Assembly: GCF_023702675.1 (NCBI RefSeq)
Contig: NZ_CP098478.1
Span: forward strand, 1,922,001 to 1,986,000
Length of the DNA: 64,000 nt
Reading direction: 5' to 3'
Origin: Acinetobacter sp. C26M
GTDB lineage: Bacteria > Pseudomonadota > Gammaproteobacteria > Pseudomonadales > Moraxellaceae
Shown here: in pieces, positions 16,189 through 24,255 of the stretch
How positions within the stretch are numbered: position 1 is the first letter of the stretch
How the letters are laid out: every line of letters begins with the position of its first letter
The notes under the pieces: generated by a model
The model's database searches: none
Seen by the model: only the letters and a program-made list of their open reading frames with translations
Told to the model about the DNA's origin: nothing
Translations under genes and position numbers: made by a program

Positions 16189-17142
16189 TTAAAGTGCTTT
16201 GGGTAAATGTAGTACGACTTGCGCGTCTTGAATTACATCTAAACGAAGAATCTTGGATGCTCCGAGTTCATCTAATAATTGGCTTAAAGGACCACCGTGA
16301 CGAACTAATTTGGCTTTACTAGGTAAAAGCTTTTGTCCAAAAGATAAGAGATTAGATTGCACTAAAGTTTGCTGCCATTTGCCATCAACCTGATGTAGCA
16401 TCGTTGCTTGACTCATACGTGATTCAGATTTCACCTGCTGTAAATGGGGTGTCGGAGCAATAAGGCTTAAATCGATTTTGCCTTTCATATCAGTTAGGCT
16501 CGCATTTACTTCAGCGGAGCCGATAGCGACATTAATTTCAGTGAGCCACTTCGGAAGTTGGTAACCATAAACACCACGAACACGCGCAATTTCTGTATCC
16601 ACAGGGAGTGCCAACACATGTGCATAAAAATGACGTTGACGAATCGAGTTGATGAGCTCTAAAGCATGAGGACCATATGCATTAGGCTTACGCACTACAA
16701 TTGCAACAGAGACTTCATTATATGGATCGTTATCACAAACAGCGTAAGTGAAGAAAGTAAGCGCGACTAGCCCATAGCCAGGGAAGACCTGTAACGGTTC
16801 TAAAGAAGCGGGTAATTTTTTCTTGAGTTGTTTAAGTGGTGCTAACATCAACAGTTGCACATTGCCACTACGATAATAAAAATTGGGTGCCCAAACAGGA
16901 CCAACTCTTGATTCAACCAATTTTTTAGGGATTTTACGGAAGAAATCAATATTGCCTACAGCGGGATCTTGCGCGACTTGATCTAAATCAGGATTCATCC
17001 TAAAACGATCGTAATAGCCATCTTTGGGAACATTGATCTTTTGTTGTCCAAATTCAACTTCAGTAAACTGCTTATTGCTTTGCATATTCGTAAACCTTTG
17101 ATTGACCCAATCATTCAAAATGCTTGTCTGGGAAAAGAGCAT
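16189..17142 (-). CDS. Acetoacetate decarboxylase-family protein (cytoplasmic copy)
   Basis: A 317-residue ADC-like protein without a signal peptide. Features: VPKDGYYDRFRMNPDLDQVA, WAPNFYYRSGNVQLLMLAPLKQL, FPGYGLVALTFFTYAVCDNDPYNEVSVAIVV and ARVRGVYGYQLPKWLTEI. A second copy at 19965-20993 shares the same core. An alternative ATG at 17085 has a modest AAAGG site, and the start is not certain. ADC-fold proteins include decarboxylases and aldol/hydratase enzymes, so the reaction is open. Expression is probably from the MerR-type promoter directly upstream. Confidence 0.8.
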   Translation of the reverse strand: MLFSQTSILNDWVNQRFTNMQSNKQFTEVEFGQQKINVPKDGYYDRFRMNPDLDQVAQDPAVGNIDFFRKIPKKLVESRVGPVWAPNFYYRSGNVQLLMLAPLKQLKKKLPASLEPLQVFPGYGLVALTFFTYAVCDNDPYNEVSVAIVVRKPNAYGPHALELINSIRQRHFYAHVLALPVDTEIARVRGVYGYQLPKWLTEINVAIGSAEVNASLTDMKGKIDLSLIAPTPHLQQVKSESRMSQATMLHQVDGKWQQTLVQSNLLSFGQKLLPSKAKLVRHGGPLSQLLDELGASKILRLDVIQDAQVVLHLPKAL

Positions 17143-17159
17143 TTCTCACGTTTAAGATC

Positions 17160-17190
17160 ACTATAAGATTAAAGCCAACTTTAATGTCAA
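17160..17190 (-). promoter_or_regulatory. MerR-type promoter (ADC-like/saccharopine DH-like operon)
   Basis: On the minus strand TTGACA (17185-17190), a 19-base spacer and TATAGT (17160-17165). The spacer holds the dyad TTAAAG-TTGG-CTTTAA. A 19-bp spacer is the hallmark of promoters remodelled by MerR activators. Confidence 0.8.
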
Positions 17191-17374
17191 GCAGCAAAAT
17201 TTCATATTTGAAAAGCGCAGCGCTCATTCGTTTAAACAATGTAAAGAAAACAGCGCCTGAAAATAGATAAATCTGTGAAAAACTGAAATGATCTCAATGA
17301 TTAAGCCTATTAATCATGCGTTTATTTTTAAATCATTAAATTACATTTTTATTATCAGAATAGGACTAAAAGCC

Positions 17375-17429
17375 TTGACCCTAAAGCGAACTTTAACCTT
17401 AGTATAGAATCACTATCCATTTGGATAGT
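17375..17429 (+). promoter_or_regulatory. MerR-type promoter plus palindrome (alpha/beta hydrolase gene)
   Basis: TTGACC (17375-17380), a 19-base spacer with CTAAAG-CGAA-CTTTAA, then TAGTAT (17400-17405). Just downstream, at the expected start of transcription, is a perfect palindrome (ACTATCCA, TT, TGGATAGT; 17412-17429), absent from the other five promoters of this set. Confidence 0.75.
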
Positions 17430-17513
17430 ACTTCAAAATATGTAATTGCAACCTGATTAATTAGAACATAGATCATGAATCGACAGTGTAAATCTTACAC
17501 AGGAGAAGCAAAG

Positions 17514-18344
17514 ATGGCATTCGTTACGACAAAAGATGGTGTAGATATTTTTTATAAAGATTGGGGACCTCGAGATGCGCAGGTCTTGTTTTTTCATCAT
17601 GGATGGCCACTCAGCTTAGATGATTGGGACGCACAATTATTATTCTTTTTAAACGAAGGTTTCCGTGTAGTTGCTCACGATCGTCGCGGGCATGGCCGTT
17701 CCAGTCAGGTGTGGGATGGGCACGATATGGATCATTATGCGGATGATGTTGCAGCTGTGGTACAGCATCTTGGTATTAAGAATGCGATTCATATTGGTCA
17801 TTCAACAGGTGGTGGCGAAGTAGCTCATTATATTGCACGTCATGGCGAAGCAAATGTTGCTAAGGCTGTGCTGGTGAGTGCGGTTCCGCCAATCATGGTC
17901 AAAACAGCCAATAACCCTGATGGTTTACCAAAAGAAGTTTTTGATGACTTACAAAATCAATTGTTTAAAAACCGTTCGCAATTCTACTACGATGTGCCAG
18001 CAGGTCCTTTCTATGGTTTTAATCGTCCTGATGCAAAACCATCAGAGCCGGTGATCTGGAATTGGTGGCGTCAAGGCATGATGGGAGGGGCAAAGGCTCA
18101 TTATGATGGAATTGTGGCTTTTTCTCAGACAGATTTTACCGAAGACCTGAAAAAGATTTCAGTCCCTGTGCTTGTCATGCATGGTGACGATGATCAGGTT
18201 GTGCCTTATGAAAATTCAGGGGCACTGTCGGCTAAACTGGTACAAAATGGAACTTTAAAAACCTATAAAGGTTTTTCTCATGGGATGCTGACTGTGAATG
18301 CAGATGTCATTAATCCAGACCTATTGGCATTTATTCGCTCATAA
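17514..18344 (+). CDS. Alpha/beta hydrolase, non-haem chloroperoxidase/arylesterase type
   Basis: A 276-residue cytoplasmic hydrolase. The ATG at 17514 follows ACAGGAG; an upstream ATG at 17475 lacks a site. The nucleophile elbow is GHSTGGGE, the acid is in VMHGDDDQVVP and the His in GFSHGM. HHGWPLSLDDWD near the N-terminus is the oxyanion-hole region of the cofactor-free haloperoxidase/esterase family. Such enzymes hydrolyse small esters or lactones and can perhydrolyse. Predicted member of the MerR regulon. Confidence 0.87.
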   Translation: MAFVTTKDGVDIFYKDWGPRDAQVLFFHHGWPLSLDDWDAQLLFFLNEGFRVVAHDRRGHGRSSQVWDGHDMDHYADDVAAVVQHLGIKNAIHIGHSTGGGEVAHYIARHGEANVAKAVLVSAVPPIMVKTANNPDGLPKEVFDDLQNQLFKNRSQFYYDVPAGPFYGFNRPDAKPSEPVIWNWWRQGMMGGAKAHYDGIVAFSQTDFTEDLKKISVPVLVMHGDDDQVVPYENSGALSAKLVQNGTLKTYKGFSHGMLTVNADVINPDLLAFIRS

Positions 18345-18377
18345 GCTGTATTAATTGCATTAAAAATACATTTTAAG

Positions 18378-18405
18378 AATAGAGGCAGTTTGCCTCTATT
18401 TTTTT
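18378..18405 (+). terminator. Terminator of the alpha/beta hydrolase gene
   Basis: AATAGAGGCA and its complement form a 10-bp stem with a 3-base GTT loop followed by a T run. Confidence 0.85.
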
Positions 18406-18492
18406 ATTTTCAATTTTTCTAAGAATGTCACGATTGCAAACCTATGATGCTCTTTGCTTTTTAAAAAAATATATAAAGGCTGATAAAACCTA

Positions 18493-18523
18493 TTGACATT
18501 AAAGTTTACTTTAATCTTAAAGT
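18493..18523 (+). promoter_or_regulatory. MerR-type promoter (OYE-family gene)
   Basis: TTGACA (18493-18498), a 19-base spacer with the dyad TTAAAG-TTTA-CTTTAA, then TAAAGT (18518-18523). Same architecture as the other members of the set; 28 bases before the ATG. Confidence 0.8.
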
Positions 18524-18550
18524 AAACACATACTCAATGAGGTTCTAAAA

Positions 18551-19789
18551 ATGAAAGTATTTGAAAAATTAGTTTTTCCGAATGGTTCACAGATCCCAAA
18601 CCGTATTGCAAAAGCTGCAATGGAAGAAAACATGGCCGATTTAAACCATGCGCCATCTGAAGAACTGATTCGCTTATACCAAGCATGGGCAGATGGTGGT
18701 GTGGGTTTGATTATCACAGGCAATGTGATGGTGGATCGTCGTGCCATGACTGGACCGGGTGGTGTCGTACTGGAGGATGAAAAATATTTGGATATCTTCA
18801 AACGCTGGGCGCAAATCGGTCGCTCCAAGGGTGCGCAAGTGTGGTTGCAAATTAATCACCCAGGCCGCCAAATGCAATCTAATTTAGGTCAGGACACTTG
18901 GGCACCTTCAGCGGTTGCTTTAGATTTGGGAAAAATGTCAGATCGTTTTAATACACCGATTGAAATGAACCAAGACATGATTAATGAAGTGATCCAGCGT
19001 TTTGCCAACACTGCACGTCTAGGAGAAAAAGCAGGCTTTACGGGTGTTGAAATTCATGCGGCGCATGGGTATTTACTCAGTCAGTTCCTTTCGCCACTCA
19101 GTAATAAGCGACAAGATCAATGGGGTGGTTCTTTGGAAAATCGCGCACGTATTCTAATTGAGATTGTTAAAGCTGTGCGCGCAGTCGTCTCAGAGACATT
19201 TACAGTAGCGGTTAAACTGAATTCGGCTGACTTCCAACGTGGCGGTTTTAGTGCCGAAGATGCGCAACAAGTGGTCTTGATGCTCAATGAACTGGCTGTT
19301 GATTTGGTTGAGTTATCTGGTGGTAGCTATGAAGCACCGGCAATGCAAGGTCAGGCACGCGATGGACGTACTTTGGCACGAGAAGCTTATTTCTTAGAAT
19401 TTGCTCAAGAGATTGGTAAAGTCGCGAACATGCCTGTGATGGTGACGGGTGGTATTCGTCGTAAACAAGTCGCTGAACAGGTCATTGAAAGTGGTGTCGA
19501 TATGGTGGGGATTGCCACAGCTTTAGCAATCGATCCAAATCTTCCACATGAGTGGAAGCGAGGGCAAAATACTGCACCTGAGTTGAAAGTCATTACTTGG
19601 GAAAATAAAACTTTAGCGTCACTCGCCAATATGGCCACAGTAAAATTCCAGTTACGTAAACTCAGTCTTGGTAAATCAACCAATCCAAAAGTTTCTCCGC
19701 TTTGGGCGTTGATTTTACAACAATCAGCAATGGCATGTCGGACTCGCCAATATAAAAAACGTATGCGTACATATTCATTTGCATCTTAA
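18551..19789 (+). CDS. Old Yellow Enzyme-family NADH:flavin oxidoreductase
   Basis: A 412-residue FMN protein. Signatures: FPNGSQIPNRIAKAAMEENMA, WLQINHPGRQM, VEIHAAHGYLLSQFLSP followed by RQDQWGGSLENRARI, and PVMVTGGIRRKQVAEQVIESG for flavin phosphate binding. OYE relatives reduce the C=C bond of enones, nitro-olefins and other electrophiles with NAD(P)H. The C-terminal 60 residues extend beyond the barrel. Predicted MerR regulon member, monocistronic between two clear hairpins. Confidence 0.88.
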   Translation: MKVFEKLVFPNGSQIPNRIAKAAMEENMADLNHAPSEELIRLYQAWADGGVGLIITGNVMVDRRAMTGPGGVVLEDEKYLDIFKRWAQIGRSKGAQVWLQINHPGRQMQSNLGQDTWAPSAVALDLGKMSDRFNTPIEMNQDMINEVIQRFANTARLGEKAGFTGVEIHAAHGYLLSQFLSPLSNKRQDQWGGSLENRARILIEIVKAVRAVVSETFTVAVKLNSADFQRGGFSAEDAQQVVLMLNELAVDLVELSGGSYEAPAMQGQARDGRTLAREAYFLEFAQEIGKVANMPVMVTGGIRRKQVAEQVIESGVDMVGIATALAIDPNLPHEWKRGQNTAPELKVITWENKTLASLANMATVKFQLRKLSLGKSTNPKVSPLWALILQQSAMACRTRQYKKRMRTYSFAS

Positions 19790-19838
19790 GAAGGGCTAAG
19801 CAGCTGCCAATACTCAGGTAATAGATTACTTGACCAAC

Positions 19839-19873
19839 AGCCAATTACAGATTTTTCTGTAATTGGCTTTTTT
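19839..19873 (+). terminator. Terminator of the OYE-family gene
   Basis: AGCCAATTACAG and its exact complement form a 12-bp stem with a 6-base loop followed by TTTTT. Confidence 0.88.
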
Positions 19874-19926
19874 ATAGGTGCAAATCAATACAAGTCTTGG
19901 AAGGTTGAGATGATTTTAGGCAAGAA

Positions 19927-19954
19927 AAAACCGCTTTAATTAGAAAGCGGTTTT
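19927..19954 (-). terminator. Terminator of the secreted ADC-like gene
   Basis: AAAACCGCTTT and its complement form an 11-bp stem with a 6-base loop; on the minus strand the hairpin ends in a T run, 11 bases past the stop of the ADC-like gene. Confidence 0.85.
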
Positions 19955-19964
19955 CTTTTATCAA

Positions 19965-20993
19965 TTATTTATGGTCTTTTTTCTGATCCAGCGAAGGAAA
20001 GGGAACTGGCATATTGAGTGCCAATTGAGCATCTTTCACTACATCTAAGCGTAAGATCTTATTGGTACCTAGGTCATCCAGTAATTTACTCAGTGGACCG
20101 CTGCTGCGAACAAGTTGCACATTTTTAGGAAATAGCTTCTGTCCAAATGCAAGGGTATTCGATTCTACGGAAGTACTGTGCCATTTACCATCAACCAACT
20201 GATACATGGTTTTAGTTTCAATCCGTGATTGTGGCTTTACCGTTTTCATTTTAGGTAGAGGCGCAGTTAGGCTTAAATCAGGTTTGCCATCGGTATTAAA
20301 AATATGAGCCTGTAGGTCTTGGCTACCAATTTTCATATCAATCGGTGTTAACCATTTGGGTAATTGATATCCATAGACACCACGTACTCGGGCAATCTCG
20401 GTATCTACGGGTAATGCCAATACATACCCATAATATTTGTGGTTTCGCATAGAGCTAAGTAATTCAGTGCTATTAAAATAATGTGCGTTTGGTTGACGTA
20501 CCACAATGGCGACAGAAACTTCATCGTAGGGATCAACATCTCCCACTGCATAAGAAAAGAAAGTCAATGAAACTAGACCATAGCCTGGGAATGGCTGTAA
20601 AGGTTCTAATGGAGCAGGGAGTTTGGCTTTTAATTTTGCAATAGGCGCTAGCATTAACACCTGAATATTGCTGGTCCGATAATAAAAATTAGGCGACCAG
20701 ACTTTTCCCACACGGGTATCGACGAGCTTCTTAGGAATTGTACGGAAGTAATCAATATTGCCTGCTGCAGGGTCTTTGGCAACTTCGTCCAAATCAGGGT
20801 TCATGCGAAAGCGATCATAATAACCACCTTTAGGCACAGCGACTTTATATGGTCCAAATTCAACGATTGTGGTCTGTGTATTACTGGCATTCATTTGAGA
20901 TGCATCGGTTTCAGTAGCGTACGCTGTGGTCGCAAGGATCAAACTGATCGATATTGCAGAAACTGAACGACGTAAATGAAGTTTGTTGAACAT
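19965..20993 (-). CDS. Acetoacetate decarboxylase-family protein with signal peptide (secreted copy)
   Basis: A 342-residue paralogue of the 16189-17142 protein. It adds an N-terminal Sec signal (RRSVSAISISLILATTAYA) followed by a short linker, then the same core: VPKGGYYDRFRMNPDLDEVA, WSPNFYYRTSNIQVLMLAP, FPGYGLVSLTFFSYAVGDVDPYDEVSVAIVV and RGVYGYQLPKWLTPI. The start follows AGGAGGAAC. A periplasmic ADC-fold protein is unusual; it may process or bind a small oxo-acid or aldehyde outside the cytoplasm. It carries its own MerR-type promoter at 21024-21054. Confidence 0.82.
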   Translation of the reverse strand: MFNKLHLRRSVSAISISLILATTAYATETDASQMNASNTQTTIVEFGPYKVAVPKGGYYDRFRMNPDLDEVAKDPAAGNIDYFRTIPKKLVDTRVGKVWSPNFYYRTSNIQVLMLAPIAKLKAKLPAPLEPLQPFPGYGLVSLTFFSYAVGDVDPYDEVSVAIVVRQPNAHYFNSTELLSSMRNHKYYGYVLALPVDTEIARVRGVYGYQLPKWLTPIDMKIGSQDLQAHIFNTDGKPDLSLTAPLPKMKTVKPQSRIETKTMYQLVDGKWHSTSVESNTLAFGQKLFPKNVQLVRSSGPLSKLLDDLGTNKILRLDVVKDAQLALNMPVPFPSLDQKKDHK

Positions 20994-21023
20994 GTTTATG
21001 TTCCTCCTATAGATCTAACTGAA

Positions 21024-21054
21024 ATGTTAAGATTAAAGTTAGCTTGAAGGTCAA
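21024..21054 (-). promoter_or_regulatory. MerR-type promoter (secreted ADC-like gene)
   Basis: On the minus strand TTGACC (21049-21054), a 19-base spacer carrying the near dyad TTCAAG-CTAA-CTTTAA, then TAACAT (21024-21029). Confidence 0.75.
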
Positions 21055-21142
21055 GCATTTTTGAATGATAACTTTCATTTGATGAATAGACGGAACAGGT
21101 CATTTGCAAGAGAGCTAAGATAAAGATAAATAAACACTTAGC

Positions 21143-21180
21143 TATAAAAAAACCAGATCTTAAAAATCTGGTTTTTTATA
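21143..21180 (-). terminator. Terminator of the secreted DJ-1/PfpI gene
   Basis: A stem of about 15 bp built on AAAAAACCAGAT with a 7-base loop; T-rich on the minus strand, 10 bases after the stop of the gene at 21190. Confidence 0.85.
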
Positions 21181-21189
21181 GGGGAAAGC

Positions 21190-21996
21190 TTAATTTAATG
21201 TATTTAAGCGCTTAACGACTGCTTCTGCAATTTCTTTACTGGATTGCGGATTTTGCCCAGTGATAATCCGATCATCAGCAATCACATAAGAAGTAAATGG
21301 AAGGAAGGCTCGTTTATATGTTGCTCCGCGTTGTACTAATCCATCTTGCAATGAGAACGGTACTTGAGACTTAATCCCCGACAAGGTTTCTTCAATATTG
21401 GCAAAGCCTGTAACAGTTCGACCTGCAATGAGTGCATTGCCTGTTGGGGTTTGAAGCGGCAATAATCCACCTACACCGTGACATACTGCAGATACGACAC
21501 CGCCTTGCTGATATATCTTTTCACTAATATTCTTTAAACCTTGGTTGTTGGGAAAATCCCACATGGTGCCATGCCCACCCGTGTAATAAATCGCTTTGTA
21601 GTGGGAGGGATCAATGGCATTGGGTGCGAGTGTATTATTAAGGCGCTGCATGAATTGAGGATCAGCCAAGTGTTTTCTTGCTGATTGATCAATATAAATC
21701 GGCTTAAGACTACGTTCATCTAGCGGTACAGCACCACCTTGTGGACTGACAAAATCCATTTCATAGCCTGCTGCTTCTGCAATGTCATAAAAATGGGTGA
21801 GTTCAGTCAGCCACAATCCTGTCGTATCTGATCGTGTTGGATAAGCTGAGTGGTTGGTCATCACCACCAAAATTTTGCCTTTTGGCTTAGCTTGTAGGTG
21901 TTGTTGAGCAGCTTCGGTTGCATAGACCATATTGCTGATGAATATGAGCATAAAAATGCCAATCAACCACTTTGCAAAGTTCCAAACTTTAAACAT
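21190..21996 (-). CDS. DJ-1/PfpI (Hsp31-like) protein with signal peptide
   Basis: A 268-residue protein. An N-terminal hydrophobic signal (WLIGIFMLIFISNMVYA) precedes a DJ-1 core: KILVVMTNHSAYPT, FVSPQGGAVPLDERS, YYTGGHGTMWDF and the nucleophile elbow VSAVCHGVGGLLPL (Cys followed by His). Hsp31-like members act as glutathione-independent glyoxalases or deglycases on methylglyoxal. A GAGGA site sits eight bases before the ATG. It is a paralogue of the cytoplasmic protein at 22627-23319 and is predicted to respond to the same MerR regulator. Confidence 0.83.
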   Translation of the reverse strand: MFKVWNFAKWLIGIFMLIFISNMVYATEAAQQHLQAKPKGKILVVMTNHSAYPTRSDTTGLWLTELTHFYDIAEAAGYEMDFVSPQGGAVPLDERSLKPIYIDQSARKHLADPQFMQRLNNTLAPNAIDPSHYKAIYYTGGHGTMWDFPNNQGLKNISEKIYQQGGVVSAVCHGVGGLLPLQTPTGNALIAGRTVTGFANIEETLSGIKSQVPFSLQDGLVQRGATYKRAFLPFTSYVIADDRIITGQNPQSSKEIAEAVVKRLNTLN

Positions 21997-22026
21997 GACA
22001 GGTTCCTCATATAGTACCTGAGATAA

Positions 22027-22057
22027 ATGCTATGTTTAAAGTAAGGTTTAAGGTCAA
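22027..22057 (-). promoter_or_regulatory. MerR-type promoter (secreted DJ-1/PfpI gene)
   Basis: On the minus strand TTGACC (22052-22057), a 19-base spacer with TTAAAC-CTTA-CTTTAA, then TAGCAT (22027-22032). Confidence 0.75.
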
Positions 22058-22123
22058 GTACTTTTGAGCATTTCTTAATGAATAGTCGTTGTGATGACGG
22101 CTTAAAAACTGATTGCTGGTGTA

Positions 22124-22537
22124 TTAGACTTTGTCGTTGGTATAGTAAAGATTGAGCAAACGTTGCGCATTTTCCTCGCAGGTAATTTCATCTGGTTTGC
22201 TATTGATCGCCACAATCATCATGCTCAGGTTTTGTTTACTGACTGCAAGTTTTTGTTCTAGGTCTTCAATATCTTTGATTTTGCTTTCTAATAAGCCAAT
22301 AAGAATATCATGATTCCATGAAGAGACATTCGACGGTAGAAACGCTTTAATTTCTGTCAGAGAAAAACCAACTTGCTGTGCTTGTTGGATCAGGAAAAGC
22401 TGTTTGAGATCATTTTCACTATATTCCCGATAGCCATTTGATTTGCGTTTAGCCTTTGGTAACAGCTTGATTTGCTCATAATAACGAATCGTTGGGGTGC
22501 TTAAACCACTTTGTTTAGATAATTCACTGATATTCAT
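22124..22537 (-). CDS. MerR-family transcriptional regulator
   Basis: A 137-residue regulator from ATG 22537 (the open frame runs upstream, but the family start is MNISELSKQSGLST). The winged HTH is residues 1-70 (TIRYYEQIKLLPKAKRKSNGYREYSENDLKQLFLIQQAQQVGFSLTEI split over it), then a coiled-coil dimerisation helix about 75-105 and a short C-terminus. Its only cysteine is C120 (EITCEEN), so no thiol metal site is evident; a single reactive Cys or a small-molecule pocket is possible. It lies amid six 19-bp-spacer promoters, one starting 13 bases upstream of its own start, so it is the likely activator of that set. Confidence 0.88.
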   Translation of the reverse strand: MNISELSKQSGLSTPTIRYYEQIKLLPKAKRKSNGYREYSENDLKQLFLIQQAQQVGFSLTEIKAFLPSNVSSWNHDILIGLLESKIKDIEDLEQKLAVSKQNLSMMIVAINSKPDEITCEENAQRLLNLYYTNDKV

Positions 22538-22550
22538 TACTGATTTTCTC

Positions 22551-22581
22551 TTGACATTAAAGCAAACTTTAAGCTTATAGT
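22551..22581 (+). promoter_or_regulatory. MerR-type promoter between merR and cytoplasmic DJ-1/PfpI gene
   Basis: TTGACA (22551-22556), a 19-base spacer with the perfect dyad TTAAAG-CAAA-CTTTAA, then TATAGT (22576-22581). It reads toward the gene at 22627 and sits 13 bases upstream of the divergent merR start, so the regulator would also cover its own control region. Confidence 0.82.
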
Positions 22582-22626
22582 GATGCAAAAGCAAGATTAA
22601 AAATAAATCAAAAGTAGAGGTAAAAG

Positions 22627-23319
22627 ATGTTAAAACGTATTCTCCATGTGGTAACCAACGTCTCTAAATATGAGGGTATCGATCGTCCAACTGGATTATG
22701 GTTAGGGGAACTGACGCATGCCTATGATGAGTTTGAAAAGCAGAATTATATTCAAGATATTGTCAGCCCCAACGGTGGGTTTTCACCGATAGAACCTAAA
22801 TCATTAGAGCGTTTGGTTGCCGATGCCTCTGTCCTCAAACGCAAAAATGATCCTACTTTTATGCAGTTACTGGAAACTACAAAAAAGCCATCTGAGATTA
22901 ATTGGCAAGATTATGATGCGATTTATTACACAGGTGGGCATGGGGTCATGTGGGACTTCCTAGACAATGCTGAATTGCAAGACATCACCAAAAATATTTA
23001 TGAACATGATGGTGTAGTGGCTAGTGTATGTCATGGCTATTGTGGGTTGCTGAATGTTCAGTTATCAAATGGACAATATTTGATTCGTGGGAAAAAGCTT
23101 ACAGGATTTGCATGGTGTGAAGAAGTATTGGCTGGTGTAGCGAAAAAAGTTCCTTATAACGCTGAAGAGCTGGCAAAAGAGCGTGGTGCGTTTTATGAGA
23201 GAAAATTTATTCCCTTTTTACCCAATGTGGTGCGTGATGGGAATCTAATCACAGGTCAGAATCCATTTTCGGCACGTATCACTGCATCTGCGATGATAGA
23301 TGCCTTAGAAGCTAAATAA
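22627..23319 (+). CDS. DJ-1/PfpI (Hsp31-like) protein, cytoplasmic
   Basis: A 230-residue protein with no signal peptide. Core motifs: ILHVVTNVSKYEG, DIVSPNGGFSPIEPKS, YYTGGHGVMWDFLD and the nucleophile elbow VASVCHGYCGLLNV. Members of this family remove reactive dicarbonyls or act as chaperones. The start follows AGAGGTAAAAG. It is divergent from merR and driven by the MerR-type promoter at 22551-22581. The secreted paralogue is at 21190-21996. Confidence 0.85.
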   Translation: MLKRILHVVTNVSKYEGIDRPTGLWLGELTHAYDEFEKQNYIQDIVSPNGGFSPIEPKSLERLVADASVLKRKNDPTFMQLLETTKKPSEINWQDYDAIYYTGGHGVMWDFLDNAELQDITKNIYEHDGVVASVCHGYCGLLNVQLSNGQYLIRGKKLTGFAWCEEVLAGVAKKVPYNAEELAKERGAFYERKFIPFLPNVVRDGNLITGQNPFSARITASAMIDALEAK

Positions 23320-23351
23320 AGAATTGTTTAGCTGTAGAAAAGTCCAAAAGC

Positions 23352-23383
23352 TAGATAAAGCGATCCGTGAATCACTTTATCTA
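23352..23383 (+). terminator. Imperfect hairpin after the cytoplasmic DJ-1/PfpI gene
   Basis: TAGATAAAG pairs with CTTTATCTA, with inner GAT/ATC pairing across one mismatch. No U tract follows, so terminator function is uncertain. Confidence 0.45.
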
Positions 23384-23413
23384 TTAACTTAGTACAACGA
23401 ACTTGTAATAATT

Positions 23414-24127
23414 TTAAATGAGATACGACTCATATTCTGGATGCATCTCCGTGTTTTGTTGCTGAGCGAATACTAATTTTGTTGCAAGTGTTTCTGCTCG
23501 ATCCAATGCATTTTCAAGCGAGTTTAGATGACGAGTATCTGCAAACTCCTGATATTCAGATGCAATCTCATATATATGCTCAACCCCTAAATATTTGCTT
23601 AAAGTCCGCAGATGAGGCACAAGATGGCTTTGATTGGATCGAATACCATCAGCCGCAAAACCAAATTCACCACTTGATGTGATGATCACCAAGCTTTTAC
23701 CAGAAAGTAAAGGTTTGAGTGGAAAATCTCCACGTGCAAGGTCAAAGTCAAAAGTTTTATTGATACGGATAATTTGATCAAACCATGCTTTTAACTGTGC
23801 AGGCATACCATAGTTATACATCGGTGAAGAAATCACAATAACATCGGCTGCTGAAACTTCGGCAATCAATTGGTCAGATAAAGCTAAGATTCCCTTTTGC
23901 TCAGCTGTTCTTTTTTCTTCAGGAGTAAACACAGCACCAATCCAGTCTTGATTAATAAAAGCGGGTGGATTCATGCCTACATCACGACAAATATATTCAT
24001 CTATCGCATGTTGCTGTTGTAATGTATCAATAAAGCGCTTCGCGATATTTTTGGAAATAGAATTATGACTTGGGTTTGGATTGAAAGCTGCTCGAACACT
24101 GGCATCTATATGTAATAGGGTGGTCAT
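23414..24127 (-). CDS. FMN-dependent NAD(P)H oxidoreductase, AzoR/flavodoxin-fold
   Basis: A 237-residue flavodoxin-like protein: LLHIDASVRAAFNPNPSHNSISKNIAKRF at the N-terminus, VISSPMYNYGMPAQLKAWFDQIIR (flavin-binding) and SLVIITSSGEFG. It belongs with FMN-dependent NADH azoreductases/quinone reductases that make two-electron reductions. It is divergent from a LysR gene that is its likely regulator. It has no MerR-type promoter, so it is not counted in that regulon. Confidence 0.85.
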   Translation of the reverse strand: MTTLLHIDASVRAAFNPNPSHNSISKNIAKRFIDTLQQQHAIDEYICRDVGMNPPAFINQDWIGAVFTPEEKRTAEQKGILALSDQLIAEVSAADVIVISSPMYNYGMPAQLKAWFDQIIRINKTFDFDLARGDFPLKPLLSGKSLVIITSSGEFGFAADGIRSNQSHLVPHLRTLSKYLGVEHIYEIASEYQEFADTRHLNSLENALDRAETLATKLVFAQQQNTEMHPEYESYLI

Positions 24128-24255
24128 GATGAATTACTCTAGATTTTAAAAGATAAACCCATCTTAAGAGGTCGTTGCAGGCTGGACAAACCAGTAAATT
24201 ACAGCTATGAGTGATTTAAATTCATCTATAAGAATAGTTTATGGAGCATTTGAAA

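Noticed and set aside
23479..23682. 67-residue plus-strand frame opposite the AzoR-like gene
   Set aside because: It is wholly antisense to a well-supported flavodoxin-fold gene and has no ribosome site.
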